A DNA stretch of 64,000 nucleotides from Microbacterium pumilum (GTDB lineage: Bacteria > Actinomycetota > Actinomycetes > Actinomycetales > Microbacteriaceae): the NCBI RefSeq assembly GCF_039530225.1, contig NZ_BAAAOH010000001.1, positions 3,038,001 to 3,102,000 on the forward strand, read 5' to 3'. The notes beneath the pieces are model-generated. The model was not told the DNA's origin. It did not search any database and was given only the letters and a program-made list of their open reading frames with translations. This document shows, piece after piece, positions 1-7,267 of this stretch (within the stretch, counting starts at the first letter, position 1; each line of letters starts with the position of its first letter). The translations under genes and the position numbers were made by a program.

Positions 1-1475
1 CAACCGGGGAACTCGAGCAGTGCGTTCTCGAGGGACTGCAGTGTTTCGACGTCGAGATCGTTCGTCGGCTCGTCGAGGAGCAGCAGGTTGCCGCCCTCTT
101 TCAAGGTGAGCGCGAGGTTCAGGCGGTTGCGCTCGCCGCCCGAGAGCACGCCGGCCTTCTTCTGCTGGTCGGGTCCCTTGAAACCGAACTTGGACACGTA
201 GGCGCGCGAGGGGATCTCGATCTTGCCCACCGTGATGATGTCGAGCCCGTCCGAGACGACCTCCCACAGGGTCTTCGTCGGGTCGATGTTCGAGCGGGTC
301 TGATCGACGTAGCTGATCTTCACCGTCTCGCCGATCTTCAGCTGACCGCCATCGAGGGGCTCCAGGCCGACGATCGTCTTGAAGAGCGTGGTCTTGCCGA
401 CACCGTTGGGGCCGATGACACCGACGATCCCATTGGGCGGCAGAGTGAAGGTGAGTCCATCGATCAGCGAACGCCCGTCGAAGCCCTTCTGCAGCTTCTT
501 CGCGTCGATCACGATGCCGCCGAGGCGCGGCCCTGGCGGGATCTGGATCTCATCGAAGTCCAGTTTGCGGGTGCGATCGGCCTCCGCAGCCATCTCTTCG
601 TAGCGCGCGAGGCGAGACTTCGACTTCGCCTGGCGCCCCTTGGCGTTCGAGCGCACCCACTCGAGTTCGTCGGCGAGGCGCTTGGCGAGCTTCGCGTCCT
701 TCTTTCCCTGGACCGCGAGGCGCTCGCCCTTCTTCTCGAGGTAAGTCGAGTAGTTGCCCTCGTAGCCGATCAGCCGGCCGCGGTCCACTTCGGCGATCCA
801 TTCCGCGACGTTGTCGAGGAAGTACCGGTCGTGTGTGATCGCGATGACGGCGCCGGGATACTTCTGCAGGTGCTGCTCGAGCCAGAGCACGCTTTCGGCG
901 TCGAGGTGGTTCGTAGGCTCGTCGAGTAGCAGCAGATCGGGCTTCTGAAGGAGAAGCTTGGCGAGTGCCACTCGGCGCTTCTCACCGCCGGAGAGCTTCG
1001 CGACGGAGGAATCGCCCGGCGGAGTGCGCAGCGCGTCCATGGCCTGCTCGAGCTGGGAGTCGAGGTCCCAGGCATCGGCGGCGTCGATGTCCTCCTGCAG
1101 CGTGCCCATCTCCGCCAGCAATGCATCGAAGTCGGCGTCTGGGTCGGACATGAGACCGGAGATCTCGTTGAACCGATCGACCTTCGCCTTGATGGCGACG
1201 CCTTCCTCGATGTTCTCGAGGACCGTCTTCGACTCGTCGAGCACCGGCTCCTGCATGAGGATTCCGACCGTGAACCCCGGGCTCAGCTTGGCCTCGCCGT
1301 TCGAGGGGTGGTCGAGGCCGGCCATGATCTTGAGGATCGTGGACTTTCCGGCGCCGTTGGGTCCGACCATTCCGATCTTGGCCCCCGGGAGGAACGCCAT
1401 CGTGACGTCGTCGAGGATCAGCTTCTCGCCGACTGCCTTGCGGGCGCGAACCATCGAATAGATGTACTCAGCCAT
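1..1475 (-). CDS. ettA: ABC-F translation factor EttA (5'-complete, 3' end outside window)
   Basis: ABC-F proteins are soluble twin-ATPase factors that bind the ribosomal E site; EttA gates entry into elongation according to ATP/ADP. The reading frame starts at the ATG at 1475 (MAEYIYSMVRARKAVGEK) and runs off the left edge after about 491 residues of a usual ~555. Walker A GPNGAGKS lies near residue 40, the LSGGEKRR signature near 160, and a DEPTNHLD-type Walker B near 185; the second cassette has its Walker A near 352 and a second signature near 445. The N-terminal MAEYIYSM and the short inter-domain linker fit EttA better than Uup or antibiotic-resistance ABC-Fs. An AGGAGAG sequence precedes the start by about 11 nt. 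No membrane segments are visible. Confidence 0.93.
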   Translation of the reverse strand, partial: MAEYIYSMVRARKAVGEKLILDDVTMAFLPGAKIGMVGPNGAGKSTILKIMAGLDHPSNGEAKLSPGFTVGILMQEPVLDESKTVLENIEEGVAIKAKVDRFNEISGLMSDPDADFDALLAEMGTLQEDIDAADAWDLDSQLEQAMDALRTPPGDSSVAKLSGGEKRRVALAKLLLQKPDLLLLDEPTNHLDAESVLWLEQHLQKYPGAVIAITHDRYFLDNVAEWIAEVDRGRLIGYEGNYSTYLEKKGERLAVQGKKDAKLAKRLADELEWVRSNAKGRQAKSKSRLARYEEMAAEADRTRKLDFDEIQIPPGPRLGGIVIDAKKLQKGFDGRSLIDGLTFTLPPNGIVGVIGPNGVGKTTLFKTIVGLEPLDGGQLKIGETVKISYVDQTRSNIDPTKTLWEVVSDGLDIITVGKIEIPSRAYVSKFGFKGPDQQKKAGVLSGGERNRLNLALTLKEGGNLLLLDEPTNDLDVETLQSLENALLEFPG

Positions 1476-1574
1476 GTGGGTTCTAGCTCTCCTTGGACTC
1501 CGGACGTCAGCGTCCCAGCCTACCCGCCAAGCTGCGGCCGGCCTCTGCCGCCGAATGGACGTGGCGGTCAGGAC

Positions 1575-2117
1575 TCACCAATCGATCGGCCGTGTGTCGC
1601 CGACCAGGCAGGTGCCCTCCGCCAGCACCGGCACGACGACCGTGACAGGGTCGCCGGTCGCCGGACCGACCTGGCCGACCAAGCACTCGTCATCCCACCT
1701 CACCGAGAACTGGATGCTCTCGGCGGGGTTGCCCACCGTCGTGGTGTCCTGGGTCACCTGCATGGCGGCCTTGTCGAACCCGGCTGCCACGAGCCCGTCG
1801 ACGTACGCGCGGCCCGACGCGCGGTCATCTGACGCCCACACCGCCGCCGTGACCTCAGCGAACAGTGGCAGGTTGTCGTCCGCTGTGCCATCGGGAACGA
1901 GCGCCGGGGGCTCGCTCGCAGTGGGCGTGGATGTCGACGCCGGTGAGTCGGAAGGCGTCACGATCGCCGTCGGCGGGAGGCTCGGTTCCCCGCCCGCACC
2001 GAGCACTCCGCATCCCGCGAGCAGCAGACCGCAGAAGACCGTCCCTGCTCCCAGGGCCATCGCCTGCCGGGTGGCCGGGCGACGTCGCGGGGCGGATCGC
2101 TCGGGGTGTCGGGACAC
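1575..2117 (-). CDS. Secreted lipoprotein, DUF6993-like
   Basis: A 180-residue protein with an arginine-rich N terminus, a hydrophobic stretch and a lipobox LLLAGC at about residues 31-36, so it should be lipidated and anchored outside the membrane. A low-complexity Ser/Thr/Pro/Ala linker follows, then a compact domain of about 100 residues with two Cys (DECLVGQVG and EGTCLVGD) that could form a disulfide. I recall this as the DUF6993 type common in Microbacteriaceae; no function is known to me. The GTG start at 2117 is supported by a TAGACT hexamer exactly 6 nt upstream (leaderless start). It lies 42 nt downstream of ssb on the same strand. Confidence 0.75.
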   Translation of the reverse strand: MSRHPERSAPRRRPATRQAMALGAGTVFCGLLLAGCGVLGAGGEPSLPPTAIVTPSDSPASTSTPTASEPPALVPDGTADDNLPLFAEVTAAVWASDDRASGRAYVDGLVAAGFDKAAMQVTQDTTTVGNPAESIQFSVRWDDECLVGQVGPATGDPVTVVVPVLAEGTCLVGDTRPIDW

Positions 2118-2123
2118 GGGGAG

Positions 2124-2129
2124 AGTCTA
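2124..2129 (-). promoter_or_regulatory. -10 hexamer for leaderless lipoprotein gene
   Basis: TAGACT on the minus strand, followed by 6 nt and then the GTG start at 2117. This is the spacing expected if transcription begins on the start codon. Confidence 0.55.
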
Positions 2130-2159
2130 AAGCCCGCACCCCGGGTGCCCGCCGTGACG

Positions 2160-2687
2160 TCAGAAGGGCGCGTCGACGCCCGCAAGCTGGAGAGGCCGCG
2201 ACTCCCCGAGCCCCGTCGGCACCGCGACAACGGGCCACTCCTGGCCTGTATCGCCGTCGACACCCGGCGCTGCCCACTCGTCGGGCGCTCGGTTCGCCGC
2301 CTCGGATTCCGCGCGTTCGAGCACAGCAGATGACCGGCGCTTCTCGAAACGCGAAGTGCCCCAGAGGAGGTCGTGGCCGATCGCGTCAGCCTCGATCTCG
2401 ACCGTCGTGCCCTGCTTCGCACCGTTGTCCCACGCGCGCACGTGCAGGCGCCCGGTCAAAAGCACCCGGTCACCCTTTCGCAACGACGCGTAGGCGTGAT
2501 CCGCCAGGCTCCGGAAGAGCGACACGCTGTACCAGTTGGTCTCGCCGTCCGACCACGTGCCGGACTGCCGGTCGTATCGGCGCTGCGAACTCGCGACGCG
2601 GAACTTCGTGAGGGAAACACCCCCTGCCGTGTTCTTGTACTCGGGGTCCGTCGCAACGTTCCCGGTGATCGTGATCGTTTCATTCAT
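2160..2687 (-). CDS. ssb: Single-stranded DNA-binding protein
   Basis: SSB coats single-stranded DNA and recruits repair and replication proteins through its C-terminal tip. The 175-residue protein begins MNETITITGNVATDPEYK and has the OB-fold through about residue 115 (GDRVLLTGRLHVRAW, TVEIEADAIGHDLLWGTSRFEK). A variable linker follows and the end reads GVDAPF, a shortened form of the acidic DDxPF tip. The N terminus is closer to the second, accessory actinobacterial SSB (SsbB-like) than to the rpsF-linked replicative SSB: it stands alone, with no rpsF, rpsR or rplI neighbours. Which paralogue it is remains inference. Confidence 0.9.
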   Translation of the reverse strand: MNETITITGNVATDPEYKNTAGGVSLTKFRVASSQRRYDRQSGTWSDGETNWYSVSLFRSLADHAYASLRKGDRVLLTGRLHVRAWDNGAKQGTTVEIEADAIGHDLLWGTSRFEKRRSSAVLERAESEAANRAPDEWAAPGVDGDTGQEWPVVAVPTGLGESRPLQLAGVDAPF

Positions 2688-2700
2688 GGCGCATCCTCTC

Positions 2701-2758
2701 GCGACCGAAGACCGTCTCCGGTCGCGTCGGTGGCCGAGTGCCCGTCGGCCACCGACGC
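2701..2758 (-). promoter_or_regulatory. Tandem hairpins upstream of ssb
   Basis: Two inverted repeats lie just upstream of the ssb start. The first pairs GCGACCG (2701-2707) with CGGTCGC (2719-2725). The second is a perfect 14-bp stem, 2724-2737 with 2745-2758, around a 7-nt loop. They overlap by two bases and so are partly exclusive. They could be the terminator of the leftward mocR transcript or a structured ssb leader; no T-run is present. Confidence 0.5.
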
Positions 2759-2938
2759 TTCGGTCAGAATGGCGCGCCCGCGACGGCCCTGGAGGGCCCG
2801 ATCGCCTGATTGGGGACGGTGCCGATCATCAGGCCGGTTGGGGAGGAACCGAGGCGGTGCACTCGCGTCGGCAGATCAATCCCGCACGGAGCGGATGTCG
2901 GAGGTCGCACATATCTTCGATACATGAAAGGAGCCGAC

Positions 2939-3202
2939 ATGAATCTCATCGCAGACACCGCCGGTTACGAGACACCGGAGATCCCCGACCAGATCCCCGT
3001 CAGGCTTGCCACGGCCGCCCCCGCACTGTGGCGGGTCATCGATCGGAGCGGTCGAGTGATCGGACACCTCCAGGCCATGGCTGAGGCCGCTGGAGTCCGT
3101 TACCGAGCGCGACGTTTCCATGCACCGTCGCGGGCCTTCCGGGACCTCGGCGAATTCTGGTCCGCCGCGGACGCGGTCGACTGCCTGCGATTCGCTCGAT
3201 GA
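2939..3202 (+). CDS. Small conserved-type hypothetical protein (87 aa)
   Basis: An 87-residue protein beginning MNLIADTAGYETPEIPDQ. I chose the ATG at 2939 because AAAGGAG (2927-2933) sits 5 nt before it; longer in-frame extensions lack this. The sequence (LWRVIDRSGRVIGHLQAM, then GVRYRARRFHAPSRAFRDLGEFWSA) has no membrane segment or signal peptide. The pattern of a short strand-rich part followed by basic residues is reminiscent of small Microbacteriaceae orphan proteins, but I recognise no domain. It is convergent with the mocR gene, 4 nt apart. Confidence 0.7.
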   Translation: MNLIADTAGYETPEIPDQIPVRLATAAPALWRVIDRSGRVIGHLQAMAEAAGVRYRARRFHAPSRAFRDLGEFWSAADAVDCLRFAR

Positions 3203-3206
3203 GGCC

Positions 3207-4631
3207 TCAGACGAGCGCGTCGATCTGGTCGACGAACGAGACCGGGGCGCCTGCACGCACGTGCTGCCATGACTCTGCGAGTGTCCGCGCGGCCCGCTGC
3301 AACTCGTCTACCGGAGCCGTGAACGGGATGCGCAGGTGGCGCTCGTGGCCCCCGTCGACCGAGAAGCGCGGCCCGGCAGACAGCAGCACTCCCCGCGAGC
3401 GCACGTCCATCACGAGGGCCGGGCTGAGCGCCGCATCGAGTTCGATCCACAGTGACAGACCGCCGCGAACGCGCGGCACACCCCACTCCGGGAGGTGTTC
3501 GGCCAGCGCGGCGACGAGTGCGTCCCGTCCTTCGTGCAGCAGCGTCGATCGCTGCGAGAGGATCGGATCGAAATCCGACAGAAGCGCCGCGGCCACCGCC
3601 TGCTCGAAGTCCGGGGTCCCGAGGTCGTGTGCCGGCCGAGCGGCGACCAATCGGCGGACGAGATCGCCCTCTGCGCGAACCCATCCGACCCGCAGTCCGC
3701 CCCAGACCGTCTTCCCGAGGGATCCGAGGCGCACCACGCTCATGGGATCCCCGTCGGAGAAGCCGCAGTCGAGAGCGCCCCGATCGATGTCGAGCTCGGC
3801 CGTCGTCTCGTCGAGGACGAGCACAGATCCCGCCCGTTCGCCCGCTCGGAGAAACGCGTCGCGCTCGATCGAAGTCATCGATCTGCCCGTCGGATTCTGA
3901 AAGTCGGGCATCAGGTAAGCCATGGTCGGCAGGGTCCTGGCGAACGCCTGCTCGGCTCGGTCGAGGTCCCAACCGTGTTCGGTGAGCACGGGTACGCCGA
4001 CGAGGCGGGCACCGGATCGCCGGAGCGCATCGGCCGCGTGAGGGTAGGTGGGCGTCTCGATCAGCACTCGGTCCCCTCTGCCGAGCAGCACGGAAGCGAC
4101 GAGATGTATGGCGCTTTGAGCTCCGGTCGTGACGAGCACCTCGTTCGCGGTCGTGGGGATTCCCCGCCGTGAGTATCGATCGGCGATGGCTTCGCGCAGT
4201 TCTCGGCGTCCGACAACGTCGTAGCCGGCCCGCCCCACGAGCGCCGCCGCGTTTCCCGCGACGTCGGCGATCACGCCTGCCAATCCCGGCCACGCGCGCG
4301 GACTTGCCTGCTGCAGATCGATGGCGCCATCGGGGACCCCGTCACGGCCAGGGTCGCGGCGGCGCAGCGGCAAGGTCACGCTCCCTGATCCGCGCGTGCT
4401 GGCGATGTGGTCCGTTTCGCGGAGGCTCCGATATGCGGCAGCGACGGTGCTGCGGCTGAGCCGGAGCGCCGTTGCGAGCTCGCGCTCCGCAGGAAGGGCT
4501 GTGCGCGGTGCAAGACGGTTATCGAGGCAGAGCAGCCGGATGCCATCGGCGAGGGCTTCGTAGGCGGGCTCGCGAGTGCGCCATCCGCCGAGTGCGACAG
4601 AGAGTGCGCGCGCCGAGATGCGGGAGTCCAT
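3207..4631 (-). CDS. MocR/PdxR-family (YczR-like) transcriptional regulator with aminotransferase domain
   Basis: A 474-residue fusion of an N-terminal GntR-type winged helix (about residues 15-80, LRLSRSTVAAAYRSLRE) and a C-terminal class I aminotransferase-like domain. The PLP-binding lysine is in RLGSLGKTVWGG near residue 306. MocR proteins use PLP or an amino compound as effector rather than acting as enzymes. I chose ATG 4631 (MDSRISARALS): a TATTGT hexamer lies 6 nt upstream, and a longer start at 4694 would run through the operator. The gene is divergent from a YczE-type membrane protein with 61 nt between starts, a pairing known from bioinformatic surveys of the YczR subgroup of MocR. 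The palindrome at 4649-4673 is its likely own operator. Confidence 0.9.
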   Translation of the reverse strand: MDSRISARALSVALGGWRTREPAYEALADGIRLLCLDNRLAPRTALPAERELATALRLSRSTVAAAYRSLRETDHIASTRGSGSVTLPLRRRDPGRDGVPDGAIDLQQASPRAWPGLAGVIADVAGNAAALVGRAGYDVVGRRELREAIADRYSRRGIPTTANEVLVTTGAQSAIHLVASVLLGRGDRVLIETPTYPHAADALRRSGARLVGVPVLTEHGWDLDRAEQAFARTLPTMAYLMPDFQNPTGRSMTSIERDAFLRAGERAGSVLVLDETTAELDIDRGALDCGFSDGDPMSVVRLGSLGKTVWGGLRVGWVRAEGDLVRRLVAARPAHDLGTPDFEQAVAAALLSDFDPILSQRSTLLHEGRDALVAALAEHLPEWGVPRVRGGLSLWIELDAALSPALVMDVRSRGVLLSAGPRFSVDGGHERHLRIPFTAPVDELQRAARTLAESWQHVRAGAPVSFVDQIDALV

Positions 4632-4637
4632 GGAGCC

Positions 4638-4643
4638 ACAATA
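4638..4643 (-). promoter_or_regulatory. -10 hexamer for leaderless mocR
   Basis: TATTGT on the minus strand, then 6 nt, then the ATG at 4631. No Shine-Dalgarno sequence is present. Confidence 0.5.
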
Positions 4644-4648
4644 CGCGT

Positions 4649-4673
4649 ATTGGACTGTTCGCTGAAGTCCAAT
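4649..4673. promoter_or_regulatory. Palindromic operator between mocR and yczE-like genes
   Basis: ATTGGACT (4649-4656) and its exact inverted copy AGTCCAAT (4666-4673) are separated by 9 nt, so their centres are 17 bp apart on nearly one DNA face. A partial third copy, ATTGGAT, is at 4680-4686. The left arm contains the -35 (TTGGAC, 4650-4655) of the rightward promoter and the right arm ends at its -10, so a bound MocR protein would cover both divergent promoters. Confidence 0.75.
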
Positions 4674-4678
4674 ATTGC
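4650..4678 (+). promoter_or_regulatory. Promoter of the yczE-like gene
   Basis: TTGGAC (4650-4655), a 17-bp spacer and TATTGC (4673-4678). Transcription should start near 4685, a few bases before the ATG at 4693. It is embedded in the operator palindrome. Confidence 0.55.
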
Positions 4679-4692
4679 GATTGGATGGTGTC

Positions 4693-5310
4693 ATGGCTCG
4701 CCGTGTGATTCAGCTGGTAGTCGGTCTCTTCATCTATGGAGCCGGCTGCGCATTGACCATCGAGGCCGGACTCGGCGTCGATCCGTGGACCGTCTTCGCC
4801 CAGGGGCTGTCTGTTCGCACCGGCATCGGCATCGGGTGGATCACAAACATCGTGGGCTTCTTCGTGCTGCTGCTGTGGATCCCGCTGCGGCAGAAGCCCG
4901 GTGTCGGCACGATCGCCAACATCCTGGTCGTCGGCACGAGCATTCAGGCCGTCCTGTGGATCGTGCCGCCGGTTTCGGGCATCGCCTCTCAGTTCGCCGT
5001 GCTGGTGGCCGGAATTCTGATGGTTGCAGTCGCCTCGGGCCTGTACATCGGTGCCCACTTCGGCCCCGGACCGCGCGATGGTCTCATGACCGGCATGAAC
5101 GCCCGCCTCGGCTGGCCGATCTGGCTCTGCCGCGCTCTTGTCGAACTGACCGTGCTGGTGGTGGGCTGGATGCTCGGCGGCACCGTCGGCATAGGCACGA
5201 TCCTCTTCGCGGTCCTCATCGGACCCCTCGTGCATATGGCTTTGCCGTTGCTCGACGCACGCCGACCACTGCGAGGTCGAGCGGATGCCGCGCGTCCGGC
5301 TGGAGCCTGA
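4693..5310 (+). CDS. YczE/YyaS/YitT-type integral membrane protein
   Basis: A 205-residue membrane protein with about five to six hydrophobic segments (for example VIQLVVGLFIYGAGCALTI at the N terminus, then segments around residues 50-70, 80-110, 150-185). The motif GLGVDPWTVFAQGLS after the first segment and the conserved GPRDGLMTG are typical of the YczE family. Substrate and function are unknown; the association with a MocR regulator suggests transport or efflux of an amino compound or vitamin B6-related molecule. A TTG at 4675 would add six residues but overlaps the -10, so ATG 4693 is preferred. The last 10 residues are Arg/Ala-rich and cytoplasmic. Confidence 0.85.
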   Translation: MARRVIQLVVGLFIYGAGCALTIEAGLGVDPWTVFAQGLSVRTGIGIGWITNIVGFFVLLLWIPLRQKPGVGTIANILVVGTSIQAVLWIVPPVSGIASQFAVLVAGILMVAVASGLYIGAHFGPGPRDGLMTGMNARLGWPIWLCRALVELTVLVVGWMLGGTVGIGTILFAVLIGPLVHMALPLLDARRPLRGRADAARPAGA

Positions 5311-5379
5311 TCGACCACGTGCCGCCATCCCCGCCGTGCCCGTCAGGGCGAAGCAGCGCGGTCGAGGCGCACCGGCACG

Positions 5380-5592
5380 TCAGTGCTCGCGGAACTCCGG
5401 CCAGTCGCTGCCCGGCGTCATGTGCGAGTGCAGGGCGCTCTTTGCGACCTCCATCGACGGATAGGTGCCGGCCGCGGCATCGGCGCCGGCCATGGTGACG
5501 GTGTATCCGCCGTCGTCCTTGCGGATGCTCCCCACGACCCCGGATTGTCCGTAGGCGACCCAGAGAGGGTGGTGCGTCTCAGTGGTGCTCAT
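5380..5592 (-). CDS. Small conserved hypothetical protein (70 aa)
   Basis: A 70-residue soluble protein (MSTTETHHPLWVAYGQSG at the start, ending SDWPEFREH). The start is well supported by ATAGGAG a few bases upstream of the ATG. The first half looks like two or three beta strands (VVGSIRKDDGGYTVTMAG) and the second half an amphipathic helix (SMEVAKSALHSH), like a small double-stranded-RNA-binding or AP2-like fold, but that is only shape. I have the impression that near-identical proteins occur across Microbacterium. No functional call is possible. Confidence 0.75.
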   Translation of the reverse strand: MSTTETHHPLWVAYGQSGVVGSIRKDDGGYTVTMAGADAAAGTYPSMEVAKSALHSHMTPGSDWPEFREH

Positions 5593-5714
5593 GGTGAACT
5601 CCTATCGATGCGTCCGAGACCGACGCTACGCCGAGGTCCGGCAAACCGCCAGCGTCCACGCGGGCCGTTTCCACGTCTGTCCTCGGTGACCGGTAATCTG
5701 GTGTTCCCACCCTT

Positions 5715-5787
5715 CCCTCCGTAGCTCAGGGGATAGAGCGAGCGGTTTCTACCCGCCAGGTCGGGGGTTCGAATCCTCCCGGAGGGG
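5715..5787 (+). tRNA. tRNA-Arg(TCT)
   Basis: A full cloverleaf: acceptor CCCTCCG (5715-5721) pairs with CGGAGGG (5780-5786); D stem GCTC/GAGC; anticodon loop TTTCTAC with TCT at 5748-5750; T arm GGGGG-TTCGAAT-CCTCC. It reads AGA (and AGG), both rare codons in this genome. The outermost anticodon-stem pair is A-C (5741/5757). The CCA end is not encoded. A run of five T follows at once. Confidence 0.95.
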
Positions 5788-5836
5788 CTTTTTCGGTTTA
5801 CGCACCGCGTCGACCCGGGCTGTCTGAGGCAGTCAA

Positions 5837-5842
5837 TAGGAT
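5837..5842 (+). promoter_or_regulatory. -10 hexamer for leaderless orn
   Basis: TAGGAT, then 7 nt, then the ATG at 5850. The ATG at 5841 lies inside this hexamer, so it cannot be the start if the hexamer is used. Confidence 0.5.
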
Positions 5843-5849
5843 GGAGCGC

Positions 5850-6473
5850 ATGGTGGGGTCCGACAATGATCGTCTGGTGTGGATCGACTGCGAGATGACG
5901 GGCCTCGACCTCGATATCGACGAGCTGGTCGAGATCGCGGTCGTTGTGACCGACTTCGAGCTACGGCCGGTGCATCCCGGTTTCCAAGTGGTCATCAAAC
6001 CCGATGCTTCTGCGCTCGACAACATGAGCGAATTCGTCACCAAGATGCACCAGACCTCGGGGCTCCTGACCGAGATCCCACACGGCGTGAGCGTCGCGGA
6101 TGCCGAGTTCCAGGCGCTCGAGTACATCCAGCAGTTCGTGCCGCTTCGCGGAAAGGCGCCGCTCGCGGGCAACACGATCGGCACCGACCGGATGTTCCTC
6201 GCGAAGTACATGCCCCGTATCGACCGGTGGCTGCACTATCGCAACGTCGACGTCTCCAGCATCAAAGAGCTCTCCCGCCGCTGGTATCCGCGCGCCTACA
6301 TCCACGCGCCGGCGAAGGATGGTGGTCATCGGGCACTCGCCGACATCCTTGAATCGATCCGTGAGCTTGCCTACTATCGCCAGGCAGTCTTCGTCCCCGA
6401 GCCGGGTCCGACCAGCGATGGGGCGCGTGCCGCAGCGGCGTCGGTCGTGTCGTCGTTCGTCCCCGGGGTGTGA
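5850..6473 (+). CDS. orn: Oligoribonuclease
   Basis: Orn is the 3'-5' exonuclease that degrades two- to five-nucleotide RNAs (including pGpG) to monomers; it is a DEDDh-family dimer in the cytoplasm. The N-terminal WIDCEMTGLD supplies the first Asp and Glu, ELVEIAVVVTD and a central NTIGTDRMFLAKYMP carry the middle motif, and HRALADILESI near residue 160 carries the catalytic His and last Asp. Length 207 residues, slightly over the usual ~180-200 because of an Ala-rich C terminus. I prefer the start at 5850 (MVGSDNDRLVW) to 5841 because of the leaderless -10 hexamer. It is flanked by two tRNA genes. Confidence 0.95.
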   Translation: MVGSDNDRLVWIDCEMTGLDLDIDELVEIAVVVTDFELRPVHPGFQVVIKPDASALDNMSEFVTKMHQTSGLLTEIPHGVSVADAEFQALEYIQQFVPLRGKAPLAGNTIGTDRMFLAKYMPRIDRWLHYRNVDVSSIKELSRRWYPRAYIHAPAKDGGHRALADILESIRELAYYRQAVFVPEPGPTSDGARAAAASVVSSFVPGV

Positions 6474-6508
6474 GAGAATCTTCTGGTTGCCCGAGCAGTC
6501 GGGCACAT

Positions 6509-6582
6509 GGTGGGTATAGCTCAGTTGGTAGAGCACCTGGTTGTGGTCCAGGGGGCCGCGGGTTCAAGTCCCGTTACTCACC
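6509..6582 (+). tRNA. tRNA-His(GTG)
   Basis: Acceptor GTGGGTA (6510-6516) pairs with TACTCAC (6575-6581), including one G-T pair. The extra 5' G at 6509 opposite C6582 is the G-1 identity element of histidine tRNA. D stem GCTC/GAGC, anticodon stem CCTGG/CCAGG, anticodon GTG at 6543-6545, T arm with TTCAAGT. CCA is not encoded. Confidence 0.96.
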
Positions 6583-6617
6583 CGCAGAGCGCGGTGGGCG
6601 TCCGGTGATGAGCGATC

Positions 6618-6968
6618 ATGGTTGAGATGGATGCCGCGGCCTTCGAGCAGCTCGTGACCGACGAACTGGATCAGCTCCCCGACGACATGGTCGACGGGCT
6701 CGACAACATCGTCTTCGTCGTCGAGGATCGGCCAGAGGACGGCAGTCTCGACCTGTTCGGGCTTTACGACGGCTGGGCACTCACTGAGCGGGATCGCTAC
6801 GGCGGCGGCGAGCTCCCCGATCGGATCATCGTCTACCGGGAGCCTCATCTCGTCGCTTGCGACGATGAGGAGAGCCTGCGCGACGAGGTGCACACCACCC
6901 TCGTTCATGAGATCGCCCACTTCTACGGAATCGACGATGAGCGTCTGCACGAACTGGGGTGGGCATGA
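6618..6968 (+). CDS. Metallopeptidase-family zincin (PF06262 type)
   Basis: A 116-residue protein of the small minimal-zincin family widespread in Actinobacteria. The zinc motif HEIAHFYGIDD lies near residues 96-106: two His ligands, the catalytic Glu and a downstream Asp as likely third ligand. The N-terminal half contains FEQLVTDELDQLPDDMVDGLDNIVFVVEDRP, typical of the family. The physiological substrate is not known. Its stop overlaps the clpS start (ATGA at 6965-6968), so it is translationally coupled to clpS and DUF2017, a combination suggesting a proteolysis-related operon. Confidence 0.9.
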   Translation: MVEMDAAAFEQLVTDELDQLPDDMVDGLDNIVFVVEDRPEDGSLDLFGLYDGWALTERDRYGGGELPDRIIVYREPHLVACDDEESLRDEVHTTLVHEIAHFYGIDDERLHELGWA

Positions 6969-7267
6969 CCGCCGTCCTGACGACACCGCATGTCGACGAG
7001 CAGTCAGAGCTGCGTCAACGGACTGAACCCGAGCGCTCGTGGCAGGCAGTCGTGTGGGACGACCCGGTGAATCTGATGAGCTACGTCACGCACGTCTTCC
7101 GCGAGTACTTCGGACTGCCACGCGCCGAGGCTGAGCGCCTCATGCTCGCCGTGCACAACGAGGGACACGCGGTGGTGGCCGAGGGAATGCGGGAACAGAT
7201 GGAACTGCACGTCCAGGCGATGCACGACTACGGTCTGTGGGCGACGGTGCGGCAGGCGCCCCAATGA
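6965..7267 (+). CDS. clpS: ATP-dependent Clp protease adaptor ClpS
   Basis: ClpS delivers proteins with N-degrons (Leu, Phe, Trp, Tyr) to ClpA/ClpC-ClpP. The 100-residue protein has the core WQAVVWDDPVNLMSYVTHVF, in which DDPVN is the hallmark of the residue-binding pocket, and the VHNEGHAVVAEGMREQMELHVQAM part that contacts the Clp ATPase. The ATG at 6965 overlaps the preceding stop. The DUF2017 gene starts inside its last codons (7264). Confidence 0.95.
   Translation: MTAVLTTPHVDEQSELRQRTEPERSWQAVVWDDPVNLMSYVTHVFREYFGLPRAEAERLMLAVHNEGHAVVAEGMREQMELHVQAMHDYGLWATVRQAPQ

Noticed and set aside
5841..5849. ATG 5841 as start of orn
   Set aside because: It lies within the TAGGAT hexamer; the ATG at 5850 fits leaderless spacing. 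Not excluded absolutely.
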